Below, one piece after another: positions 32,538 through 43,600 of a DNA stretch of 64,000 bases. This stretch comes from Christensenellaceae bacterium (GTDB taxonomy: Bacteria > Bacillota > Clostridia > Christensenellales > Aristaeellaceae), in NCBI GenBank assembly GCA_022510815.1, contig JAFLST010000001.1:111035-175034 (forward strand), read 5' to 3'. A program made the translations under genes and the position numbers. How positions within the stretch are numbered: the first letter of the stretch is position 1; every line of letters starts with the position of its first letter. The notes below the pieces were generated by a model that searched no databases, was not told the origin of the DNA, and saw nothing but the letters and a program-made list of their open reading frames with translations.

Positions 32538-34526
32538 TCATTCAGCAGCCTCTGCATCCTCCTGAGACTCTGTCGTATCAAGCAAGTACGAGCCGATGAT
32601 CGCGTCGCCCCAAGTGAGGCCAGCTTTGACCTGATAGTCCTTCAGTCTGCTCGTATAGAAGTCGTGATACATGTTCGAGTACACCGGAATCGCAGGCAGC
32701 ACCTCCGACCAGCGAATCTGGAAAGCAATCCACTTCTGCAGATAGGTCAGCACATCGCCGGGCTCCGTCATGCGCATATTCACCGTGCACTGATACAACG
32801 CTTCATCAGCGATGGCCGAGCGGTTCGCAGAGCCCTGATAGGCGTCTGCCGGGTTGAATGTGTAGGACGGATCGAACACCGTCGCAAAGTTGGTTGCCAG
32901 ATAGATCATGTCGCAGTCGCGCTCGACATTGCGATAGTAGACATCCAGCAGCGCCGTCATGGGACGGGCTTCCAGCGTCACCTTGATGCCTGCCTGCTCC
33001 AGATTGGACAGGAAGGTCTTCTCAAACATGTCGCCGATCTTGTTGCCCTCAGGATAGATCATCTTCAGATCCAGAGCCAGCAGCTCGCCGTCTTCCAGCT
33101 TGCAGCGCACGACATCCGTTTCGGGATCAAACGCCTCGCCGCTCCGGTTCAGCGTCCAGCCGTCGCCCTCCAGCAGCTCAATGGCCTTCGACACATTCAG
33201 CGCATAGGTCTTCACGCCAGACAGGCTCAGATTCTGCCAAGCCTCCAGCACCTCATGGTAAGCCTGAATCTCTTCCTCATTCGCGTCAGACGGCGGCACC
33301 GGAACCGGCGGTTCCTGCTCGCCCGAGATCAGCGGATACATCCACTGGCCGATGCCGTAGTAGCCGATGACGTGCACGCCGTAGTCCTCAACGTACTCCT
33401 GTACCAGCTCCTCCTCATCCATGCAATACGCAATGGCCTGACGCACTGTCTGATTGTTCACGACGGGCTTTTCGCAGTTGAAGCTCACAAAGCTGTAGCC
33501 GCTGCGAGGATAGACCAGATAGTTCAGATCGTTCTCCTGCAGCGCCGCGAAGCCCTGGTCGATCGTCTCCGCCGAAGTGCACTTGTTCAGCAGGCCCACC
33601 TCGCCGCTCACCAGCAGGTCGACCATCGTGTCCGGCGTGACCAGCCGGTATACCAGATGCTCAATGACAGGCCGGCGGCCAAGGAAGTCGCCGTTAAAGT
33701 ACGGGTTGATCGAGAATTCCGCGACATGGGTTTCCGGATCATAGCTGTCCAGCATGTACGCGCCGCTCACCGCCGCAGGATGGGACAGATAGCCCGTCTC
33801 CGGATCGAGAATCGTCTCCCTCAGCAGCTCCGCCGTGAAAATCGGCTCCTCGATCGTCTTGTCAATATTCTGAATCTGGATGCCCTCTCCGTTGTCGACC
33901 ACCTCGCACCCGGGCGCGATGATATGGATCGGGAACGGATTGTAGTCCAGCAGCGCCAGCTCGTAGAAGAAAGGCTTATAGGACGCCTTGGTCTTGAACG
34001 CCAGCGTCGTGCTGTTGAGAAGGCGCAGGCCCGTCAGCACATTCGTCTCGCCAGTGACATACTCGTCAGCGCCGACCATGTAGTCCGAATAGACCGTCTG
34101 CGCACCGATTTCCTTCATTTCCGGCGCCATGCTCAGCAGCATGGTGAACGCGTAGTCCTCCGCCGTGATCGGCGTGCCGTCGGAATATTTCAGGTCCGAG
34201 TACAGCGTCACTGTATAGGTGCGGCTGCCATCCGGCTCATCCATGGCGATGACGCCGCTCACCACGGAGCGGTTGATGCCGTAGGAACCAAGTTCACCCT
34301 GCCACTGCATCAGGTTGTAGCCGTGCAGCAGCGTGCGCACATCCAGGTCGGAAGCGTTGTTGCCGAACATCTCCGAGAAGAAATTCCCGCTCAGGGCCGT
34401 TGTGCTGCCCACGACCAGCGTGTTGGACGCCTCGGCCTGCGCGGGTACTCCCGCTTCATCAGCCATGGCCGTCACGCAGCCGAGTGTCATGCACATCACA
34501 AGGAGGATCGACAGTATCCTCTTCAC
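32538..34526 (-). CDS. Family-5 extracellular solute-binding protein (peptide ABC transporter type)
   Basis: A 662-residue exported protein with a signal peptide (KRILSILLVMCMTLGCVTAMA-DE; the single Cys is not in a canonical lipobox). The SBP_bac_5 fold follows: YTVTLYSDLKYSDGTPITAEDYAFTM, FSINPYFNGDFLGRRPVIEHLVYR, VRQAIAYCMDEEELVQEY and WTLNRSGEAFDP. The AAAGG sits directly on the ATGs at 34535 and 34532 but 9 nt before GTG 34526, which is therefore preferred. No permease or ATPase genes are nearby, so transport partners must lie elsewhere. It follows the giant DUF11 gene with a 77-nt gap and probably shares its transcript. Confidence 0.85.
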   Translation of the reverse strand: MKRILSILLVMCMTLGCVTAMADEAGVPAQAEASNTLVVGSTTALSGNFFSEMFGNNASDLDVRTLLHGYNLMQWQGELGSYGINRSVVSGVIAMDEPDGSRTYTVTLYSDLKYSDGTPITAEDYAFTMLLSMAPEMKEIGAQTVYSDYMVGADEYVTGETNVLTGLRLLNSTTLAFKTKASYKPFFYELALLDYNPFPIHIIAPGCEVVDNGEGIQIQNIDKTIEEPIFTAELLRETILDPETGYLSHPAAVSGAYMLDSYDPETHVAEFSINPYFNGDFLGRRPVIEHLVYRLVTPDTMVDLLVSGEVGLLNKCTSAETIDQGFAALQENDLNYLVYPRSGYSFVSFNCEKPVVNNQTVRQAIAYCMDEEELVQEYVEDYGVHVIGYYGIGQWMYPLISGEQEPPVPVPPSDANEEEIQAYHEVLEAWQNLSLSGVKTYALNVSKAIELLEGDGWTLNRSGEAFDPETDVVRCKLEDGELLALDLKMIYPEGNKIGDMFEKTFLSNLEQAGIKVTLEARPMTALLDVYYRNVERDCDMIYLATNFATVFDPSYTFNPADAYQGSANRSAIADEALYQCTVNMRMTEPGDVLTYLQKWIAFQIRWSEVLPAIPVYSNMYHDFYTSRLKDYQVKAGLTWGDAIIGSYLLDTTESQEDAEAAE

Positions 34527-34603
34527 GTTCATCATCCTTTCCAGCCCACAGGGAGGGAGGCTGCCAGCTGTGAACCCGGCAGCCGTCTCCCCCTGCCCGG
34601 CGA

Positions 34604-37600
34604 TTACTCGAAGCAATCGCCCACGTTCCTTGTCGAACCACCCACGCTCAGCGGCGTGCCATACTCGTTGACCACCACGAGCGTCGGGTGCACCATGCCG
34701 TCCTCTTCCACTACGTCATCCGGACGCATGATGTCAGTGCCAATATAGAAAACCGTGATCTCCACATTGTGCGCAGGCATCGTACCCGACACAATCTCGG
34801 TCAGCGTCCAGAAGCCCTCGATGTCCGGGCTGAAGAACTCGTAGAACTCACCGGGATGCAGGCCAGTCATGCTCTGATCCGGCGCTGCCGTGGAGCCGTC
34901 CGAGAGGTAGTAGTAATGCACCACGACGGTGTATACCGTGTCGTCGGTCGGGACCGTTACCTCTGCCACATTGCCCTCAGCCGGTGTGCCGTCGGGCGCG
35001 GCGCCTATGCCGGTCACAACGTTCCGCACGCTGCCGCGCTTCACATCCACATCCTTGATGGTGTAGATCAGATGCACGTTCACGCTCGCCCCGGGGGCCA
35101 GACGCGTGATCAGCGCCTCCCGCTCCGACTTCACCGAGTAACCTGCACCGGGCACAACGGTCGTACCCTCCAGCTGATCCGTCAGCACGAAGCTGATGAT
35201 CTCCACGTTGCCGGTGTTCTTCACCTTCACGGTGAACTCCACTTGCTCGCCCTTCAGGTAGTAGCCGCGATCCGGGATATTCGTCGCCGTCTTCGTCAGC
35301 TCATAGGTCGGCTTGCCGCTGGACTCTGTCAGGTTCTTGACCGTTGAGGAATCGAAGGGGCCTTCAGGCTCGTTCGGGTCAGGACTGTTGCCCTTCGCCG
35401 TTGCCACGTTCAGTACACTGCCAGCCTTGACGTCCGCCGCGGTGACCACATACTTGGTCGTGAAGGTCTCGCTCTGGCCGGGTTCAAGAATCGGCACTGT
35501 CCATGTATCGCCCGTCAGCCTGTCTTTCACCACGACATCCGTCAGGGTCAGGTTGCCGTCGTTGGTCACCGTGATCTGATAGACGATTGTATCGCCAAGG
35601 CGATACTTGCCGCTGGCCGGAACGTTGACAGCCTTCTTCTCCAGCTTCAGGTGGGACCTGCTGCTATCCGTCGGCACTTCAACCTCGCCCGGTTCAGTCG
35701 GCACATCGGGGTTCTCAGGATCGGGACTCTTGCCCTTCGCCGTCGCAACATTCAGCACGCTGCCAGCGATAACGTCCGCCTCCGTCACCGTGTAGGTGGT
35801 CTCGAAGGTCTTGCTCTCGCCCGGAGCCAGAGAAGCAATCTTCCACTGGTCACCCGTCAGCTTGTCCGTCACCACAATGTCGGTGATCGTCAGGTTGCCG
35901 TCGTTGGTCACCGTGATCTGATACGCGACCGTCTCGCCCAGCGCGTAGCCTTCGCTATCGGCAGGCTGGTTGGTGACGATCTTCGTGAGCATCAGATGCG
36001 GCTCCCTCTCCACCGTGTCCGTTTCGACCTCGCTGGGATCAGCAGGTACCTCGGGGGTCTCAGGATCGGAGCTCTTGCCCTTCGCCGTCGCCACGTTCAG
36101 CACGCTGCCGGCAAGGACGTCCGCCTCCGTCACCACATAGGAAGCCTCGAAGGTCTTGCTTTCACCCGGCGCCAGCGACGGAATCGTCCACTTGTCGCCC
36201 GTTTTCTCGTCCACGACTTCGACGTCTGTCAGGGGCAGGTTGCCATCGTTGGTCACCGTGATGCTGTACTGGATTTCCTCACCCAGCGCATAGCCTTCGT
36301 TGTCCGCAGGCTTGTTGGTGATGAGCTTCAGGATCGTCAGATGCGGATTCTTCTTCGCCGTGTCCGTTTCGACCTCGCTGGGATCAGCAGGCACCTCGGG
36401 GTTCTCGGGATCAGGGCTCTTGCCCTTCGCCGTTGCCACGTTCAGCACGCTGCCGGCAAGGACGTCCGCCTCCGTCACCGTATAGGTGGTCTCGAAGGTC
36501 TTGCTCTCGCCCGGAGCCAGCGACGGAATCGTCCACTTGTCGCCCGTCTTCTCGTCCACAACTTCGACGTCCGTCAGGGTCAGGTTGCCGTCGTTGGTCG
36601 CCGTGATGCTGTACTGGATTTCCTCACCCAGCGCATAGCCTTCGTTGTCCGCAGGCTTGTTGGTGATGAGCTTCAGGATCGTCAGATGCGGATTCTTCTT
36701 CGCCGTGTCCGTTTCGACCTCGCTGGGATCAGCAGGCACCTCGGGGTTCTCGGGATCAGGGCTCTTGCCCTTCGCCGTTGCCACGTTCAGCACGCTGCCG
36801 GCAAGGACGTCCGCCTCCGTCACCGTATAGGTGGTCTCGAAGGTCTTGCTCTCGCCCGGAGCCAACGACGGAATCGTCCATGTATCGCCTGTCTTCTCGT
36901 CCACGACTTCGACGTCTGTCAGGGTCAGGTTGCCCGTGTTGGTCACCGTGATGCTGTACTGGATTTCCTCGCCCAGCGCATAGCCTTCCGCGTCGGCAGG
37001 CTCGCTCACAACGGTCTTGATCACAGCCAGACTGGGGTTCTTGTCCTCGGTATCGTTGTCGTCATCGTCATCGCCCGGCGTCACAGGAACCGTCGGCACA
37101 GGCGTCGTGCCGGGTTCAAGCGTCGCGGTAGGCGCAGGGGTCTCGCCATTCGGGCCGGGCGTCGGGGTCGGCGTGTTAGCCGTGCCGTTAGCCATCGCAT
37201 CGTTGTGCACCGTGCCGTTCAGGATGTCAGCCTCCGTGACCTTGTACTCCGCGTACACCGTCACGCTCTTCGACTCCTTGCTGCCGTGGCGCTCAAGCAT
37301 CGGGATGACCGCATTGCCGTCCTTGTTCAGGCTGTAGCCGTCTCCCTCCACGAAGTAAGCGCCCTCCAGCACATCCGTGATGATCACGTCGTACACGTCG
37401 ACGTTACCCTCGTTCCAGACGGTGATCGCATAGCGGATCACATCACCCAGCGCATAGCCCTCAGGCTTGGTTTCATACTCGCCGGTCTTCTCGTTCAGCA
37501 CGCCGATGGCCTTCTTGTCCACGACCAGATTGCCATGAGGCAGCGCCGGGGTAACCTTCGCGTTTGCCGTGGGCAAAGGCGTCGCGGTCTCACCCGGGCC

Positions 37601-40600
37601 GGGCGTCGGCACAGGCGTGGGAGGATTCGAGTGATCGGGGTCCGGGGCCGGCGTCGAACCGGGCTGACTGGCCATCACGACGTTCCACACGACGCGATGG
37701 ATCAGATCCTCCTGCGTAACCATGTACTCGGCGTACAGTTCGACCTTTTCATCCGGATTCAGCACGTCGATGATCGCGACCGTATTGTCGCCTTCCTTCA
37801 GCTGATATCCGTCGCCCTCCACGAAGTATGCGCCATGCAGGTCCTCCGTGATCTCGATATGCTTGCGAGCAACGTTGCCATCGTTCCAGACCGTGATCTT
37901 GAAGGTGATGATATCGCCTTCCTCATAGCCCGGTTCATCAGGCGTGGAGACCTCTTCCTTGATGAGGATCAGCTCGCTGTGCATCTTAACGGTGGGAACC
38001 TCTTCATCGTCCGTGACTTCCTCCAGCGGATCATACGAGCCTTCCTTGGAGGACTCTTTGCGCGGATCGTCCGAGATGGCCGTCGCCGTGTTCGGGATGA
38101 CGCCCACCAGAATGTCAGATTCGACCACCGTGTAGGTGTAGGTGATGACAGCCGCGCTCTGATAAGGCAGTTTGTCGATGACAAGCGTCTTGTCAGCCCA
38201 TGTGAACTCAGCTTCCTCACCGTCGATGGTCAGCCGGATGCTCTCCTGCTCCGCCTTGCCATCGGCAAACATGTCGTCAGTCACACGCACGTTCTCGAGG
38301 TCCACATTGCCCTCATTGGCGACGGTGATCGTGTAGATCAGCACGTCACCGATGAGCGCCATCGGCTGGCCGCTTTCGTCCGTGCCCGTCATGCCCTCGG
38401 CGCTCTTTTCGATCACCAGTTCAGGCCGCGGGTCAGCAGGATACTGAACCTTGTCCTCATGCTCGTTGGTATCCGTGGGGGTCATGGGACCATCGCCATC
38501 CGGATCATACTTGCCCTTGGCATTCGCCGTATTCACCAGCTTGTTCGGGGAAAGCAGATCCTCCTTCTTGATCTCATACCGGTAGGTGATGGTGATCGCC
38601 GCGCCCACCGGGAGCTCCTCGATGGTGATCGTATCGGTGCCATTGTAGCCATACGCCACTGCCTTGCCATCAGCATCGGTGACGGTGAAGATGACATTCT
38701 CTTCCTCGTCGCGTACCGCTTCGATGAACTTTTCGTCGGTGATCACCACATCGGTCAGCGTGATGTTGCCGACGTTTTCCACTGTGATGGTGTATGTGAT
38801 GATGCTGCCGGGATCGTATTCGTCGCAGTAATCGCTGTCCACAATGGTCTTGCCCTGATACGCCGCAGCCTTGTCAATGGTCAGGTCGGCCACATCGGTC
38901 CGCTCGCTGTCGGTGTAAGGATCGTCGCCGTCCTCCGGGTCGGGATCAATCGGTTTGCCCTTTTCATCCTTGGGCATGCCGTCCGTGATCGCCGCCGCAT
39001 TGAGAATGGACTTGACGTACTCGTCACCGTTCATCAGGAACCCATTCTGCTTATCCACCGGCTTGAGCGTCACTTTGAAGGACAGCGTTACCGTGGTTGC
39101 GGGGTTGCCCGCGGCAATCTCCTGGATCTTCCATGTGATCTTGCCTGTTTTCGCGTCGTACGACACATTGGCGGACGATGGATTGTAGCTGGTCACATCC
39201 AGCACCACTTCCGCAGGCAGCGTGTCCACAACAATCACGTCCACAGCCTTGCCTTCGCCGCTGTTGGTTACCGTCAGGGTGTAGATGATATCGCTGCCCG
39301 GCTTGGCCGCTGTCACATCCGCGGTCTTCTCGATGGCCAGCTTGGGCTGCTTGATCGGCACCGTCGACGTCGCCGGATCAAAGCCGCCATTGGCATCGTT
39401 GTTAAAGCTGATCTCAACGGAGTTGTCCAGCTTCGGCACCTCGCGATTGATCGCGGCAGCAGTGACCAGCGTCTGGTAGGTGATTGTCACCGTCGCCATC
39501 GGCGGGACATCTTCCACCGTCCAAGTCAGGGTCTGACCGCTGATCGTCGGATTGGCAAAGGGCTTCACCTGCTTGAGGACAGTCTCTCCGATCTTGATGG
39601 TCAGCGCTGCGCTTCCGGGCTCATAGGTCAGCCCCTTGGGCAGCGTGTCAGTGAAGGTCGCTGTGCTCTTCACGCTGAGGTGGCTCGTGCGGGTGATCGT
39701 GTACTCGATCTTGTCGCCGATCTGCACCTTTTCGTCGTTCGTTTCAGTCTTGCCGTCCGGCTTCAGCGCAGTCGCGTCCTTGGCAGGCGCGTTCGGATTC
39801 TTATCGTTCTGGAGCGTGTTCGTGATGGTGAAGCTATACGCGTTATTCGTCCCGTTGCTGATCTCGACCTTGAAGACATGGCCCTTCACCGTGATGTAGC
39901 CATCTTCGCTGACATTCTTCTCCTTCACCGTGTAGGTGTAGAGATTGTCGCCGGTGTTATCGCTCAGCGGCAGATCGGCAAAGGTCGCCGTCCAGTCGTC
40001 ATCCTTGTTGAGGGTCTGATCGTTGCCCGTCTGATACTGCGCTTCTCCGCCATTGACGCTCTTGTACAGCTCGGCGGTGATCGCGTCCGTCAGCAGCTCG
40101 ATCAGGTCAGCGGACATCACGCCGTCGCCGTCCTTCCAAGCCTTGGTGACAACGATATCCGTATAGATGATCGTGTCCACCTTTTCGGAGGTTTCGGTGT
40201 GCGGGCCGTTCGGATCATTCGGATTGTTCGGGTTGTCCTGCTCGTCCGGGTTCCTGTCCTTGGAGACCGTCGCCACATTGGTGAGGTGCTTGTCAGCCGC
40301 CTGAACCTCGTAGGTATAGGTCAGGTACAGCGTAATGCCCTTGGGCAGAAGCGTCAGTGTCGTGCCATTCAGCTCGATACCATACTGGTCAGCAACGTTC
40401 TTGCTGTCCGCAGAGATCGCCAATTTGCTGGCATCAGTGCCCATTTCATTGGCCTTATTGGTATACACGAGGAGCTTGTCACCGATCTCTAGATTCTTCA
40501 GGTCCGCCTCGCCGGTGTTGGTCACCGTGATGGTGTAAGTGAGCATATTGCCGGCTTTCACCTTGGTTTGGCCGGTGATTGCGGCACCATCGACCAGCGT

Positions 40601-43600
40601 CAGGCTCTTCTCGACGCTCCAGTGTCCAATCTTCTTGGTCACCTCGCTGGACGGCGGGGGCAGATCAGGATTCTCGTTGCCGTCACTGACCGTGACAGCG
40701 TTGGTGATCTGCATGGCCTCCGTGCTCACCGACACCGTGTACTGGTACTCGATGATGACGGACTTCCCTGCCGCGAGGTTGCCGGACAGCGTCCATACGC
40801 CGTTCTCCTTCGCAAGGGTGAAGGAATTGGGCGAAAGCTTCAAGTTCGCGCCATCCGAGAAATCGAAGGATACGCCATCAAGCTTGTCCGTCAGCACAAG
40901 CTTGTCGATGGGCGTGTCGCCGATGTTCTCAATCTTGATCTGATAGGTCAGCTTGGAGCCGGGCAACGCAATGCCGTCACCCTGTTCCGTCACGTCCACC
41001 AGACCTTCCGTCACCGTCTTCTCAACCGTCCACGCCTTGCGCGGGATGGTCTCCGTGACTTCCTGCACATTTTCAGGGTTCTCGGGATCATCAGGCACAC
41101 TGGGATCCTCAGCATCGGTGACGATCGCCACGTTCTCGAGCTTGCTCTTGCCGATATCCTTTTTCTGAACCACATAGGAGGCCTTCACAATCGCGTTTTC
41201 GCCGGGGTGGATGGCGGCGATGGTCGCCACCATGACCGACGTGCCGTCGCTCTTGGTGATCGTTTTGACCGTGTAAAGGGTTTCGCCGTCGCTGTTCTTT
41301 TCCTCGGTGTCAAGGATGGTCACACCCGGCATTTCCTCGACCGTCACGTTGTTCAGCGTGATCTTGCCGGTGTTCGTGACGGTGATGTCGAAGTAAACCG
41401 TCTCGCCCACCTTGTAGCCGGGGAAATCGGTTTTCAGCGCGCCGTGCTCGTCATACTGCGCAGGATCCTTCTTCTCTGCGGAGAAGCTGCGCTCGTAATT
41501 TGCCGTGATGACAGCATCGTCCGTGTCCGAGACCTCAGTACCGTTATACTTGCCCGTCACCTTGACGATGTTCGTCAGCCTGTGATGCTTCGTGGTTTCG
41601 CTCAGGTTGATATCGTCCTGCGTGATGGTATACGCCACCGTGAGCGTTCGGAACTCACCCGGCTGAAGCGTGCCAATCGTACCATTGACATCGCTGAGGA
41701 TGGTCAGTTCCTTCCCCTCGAACACGTCCGTAACGTTCACGTCAGTCAAGGCCACATTGCCAGTGTTGGTCACCGTGATCGTGTAGGTAACCACGTCGCC
41801 CACATGCACCTTGTAAGCGGCGATCTCCGCAGGGTTATCAATCGTCTCCTGCTCTGCCGTGACGATCTTGCTGACACTCTTCTCGACATCAATAGCAGGC
41901 GTGTCTTCGACAGGCGTTTTAACTTGTTCGCTCGGCACAGACTTGTCGCCCTTAGCGGCCGTGGCGATATTGGTCAGGAGCTTATCATACTGCTGAACCG
42001 TGTACGTCGCCGTGAACGAGATGGTCGCGCCCTTCTTGAGCCCGAATTGATCGCCTTCTTCATACGTTTGACCGACCTTCTCGCCGCTCGCGTAGACGAT
42101 CACGAGCTTAACGGGCGAAGCGCCGGCGATTGAGCTCGTCAAGGTGAAGTCGTCCGCAAGGGTCAAGCCTTCCAGATCGGTGTTGCCGGTGTTGGTCACC
42201 GTAATGGTGTAGGTGAGCGTATCGCCGACATGGGCAATGGTGTTTCCATCGTCATCCGGATCGTGCTTGCCGCCGTTATGCCCCTTTGCGGGCAGGGGAT
42301 CCGGGCAAGTGACGTTCACAGACTTGGTGATGCCCCAGTTGTCATACGCTTCGACGGTGTTCTCTTCGTCGTCCTGATGATCCGGGTCGGTGTCTTCAGA
42401 GTTATCGGGAGCAAACGCCTTGATCACGTTATACAGCGCGTTGTCATCCTTCTCAACGGTGTACTCCGCCTTCAGCGTGGCTGTCTTGCCCTTCGGCAGC
42501 GTCAGCGTGGTTTTATTGAGCTGCACGCCATCGCCCGAGTTCTGCAGCGCGAGGGACAGCGGAGCAGCTTCCACGCCGTCCACCATAAAGGTATCCGTCA
42601 GGTTCAGGGTCAAATCCGTGTTGCCAAGGTTCTGCACCGTGATCGTGTAGATGACCTTGTCATCCACATGCGCGATGTCCTTGCCATTCTCGTCCTTCTC
42701 ATGCGCGCCGTGCGAGGACCCGGCCGGGCATTCCAGCGCAGAGTTCTTCTGCACCTTCCACTTGGGCGCTCCCTTGACCTCAGTCGTATCGGTGCCTTTT
42801 TCAGGCTCCACGCCCTCCGGGGTCACAGTGGCGATGTTCACGATCTGATCGTCGGTCTCCTTCACCTCGTAGGTATAGGTGATCGTCACCGTCACACCGA
42901 CGCCGATGGCGTCAAGAAGCAGCGTGCCGTCATCCTTCACGGTCACGACGGGCGCCGCCACGCTCTCCGCACCCTTCTGAGCCGAAATCCTGTAATCGTC
43001 AGAGGTCTCGAAATCAACGAGCGAGTCGTCCACGACAACATTCTTGAGCGTGGTGTTGCCCGTGTTCTCGATCGTGACTGTATAGGTGATGATATCGTCT
43101 ACATGCGCGATATTCTTGCCACCGGTTGTCGTGTCGTGACTGCCTCCGTCGTGACCCTTTTCAGGCACCGGAACAGGACACGCAACGCTGGATGTCTTCG
43201 TGACGTGCAGCGCATTATTGTCCTCAATGTTCGTCTCCACTTCGGCGTAGTGATTCTCGTCGATGTCCTGATCCTCGGGGGAATCGCCAGAATCCTTCTC
43301 ATAGCTTTCATCGACGACGACCATGTTGTACAGCTTCTTGACATACTGTCCGACCGAATAGTTCACCTTGAAAGTAGCCGTCTTGCCCACAGGCAGGGTC
43401 AGCACGCCGTCAGTGAACGTCACGCCCGCGTCTGTGCCGACAAGCGACAGCGTCAGCTCCTCCGTGGTGGACACGCCATCGACCGTCACGGTCAGCATAT
43501 CCACGAGCGGCTGCGTAACCGTCGCCTCGCCGGTATTCTGGACCGTCACGGTGTAGGTGACCGTGTCATTGACGTGGACATGGTTATTGTCTTTCTGCGT

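Noticed and set aside
34604-34616. Upstream extension of the solute-binding protein to 34616
   Set aside because: It would overlap the end of the DUF11 gene and precede the signal peptide with an untypical sequence; the ribosome site supports a start near 34526-34535.
35660-37039. Regularly spaced repeats that might be a CRISPR array
   Set aside because: The units are 345 bp, coding, and nearly identical along their full length, with no short repeats or unique spacers.
35651-40492. Plus-strand ORF of 1613 codons opposite the DUF11 gene, and further long ones at 40568-42133 and 42230-43726
   Set aside because: They are antisense shadows of a GC-rich, repeat-containing gene with strict domain patterns on the minus strand. 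The translations are Arg/His/Leu/Val-rich, lack ribosome sites and match no family.
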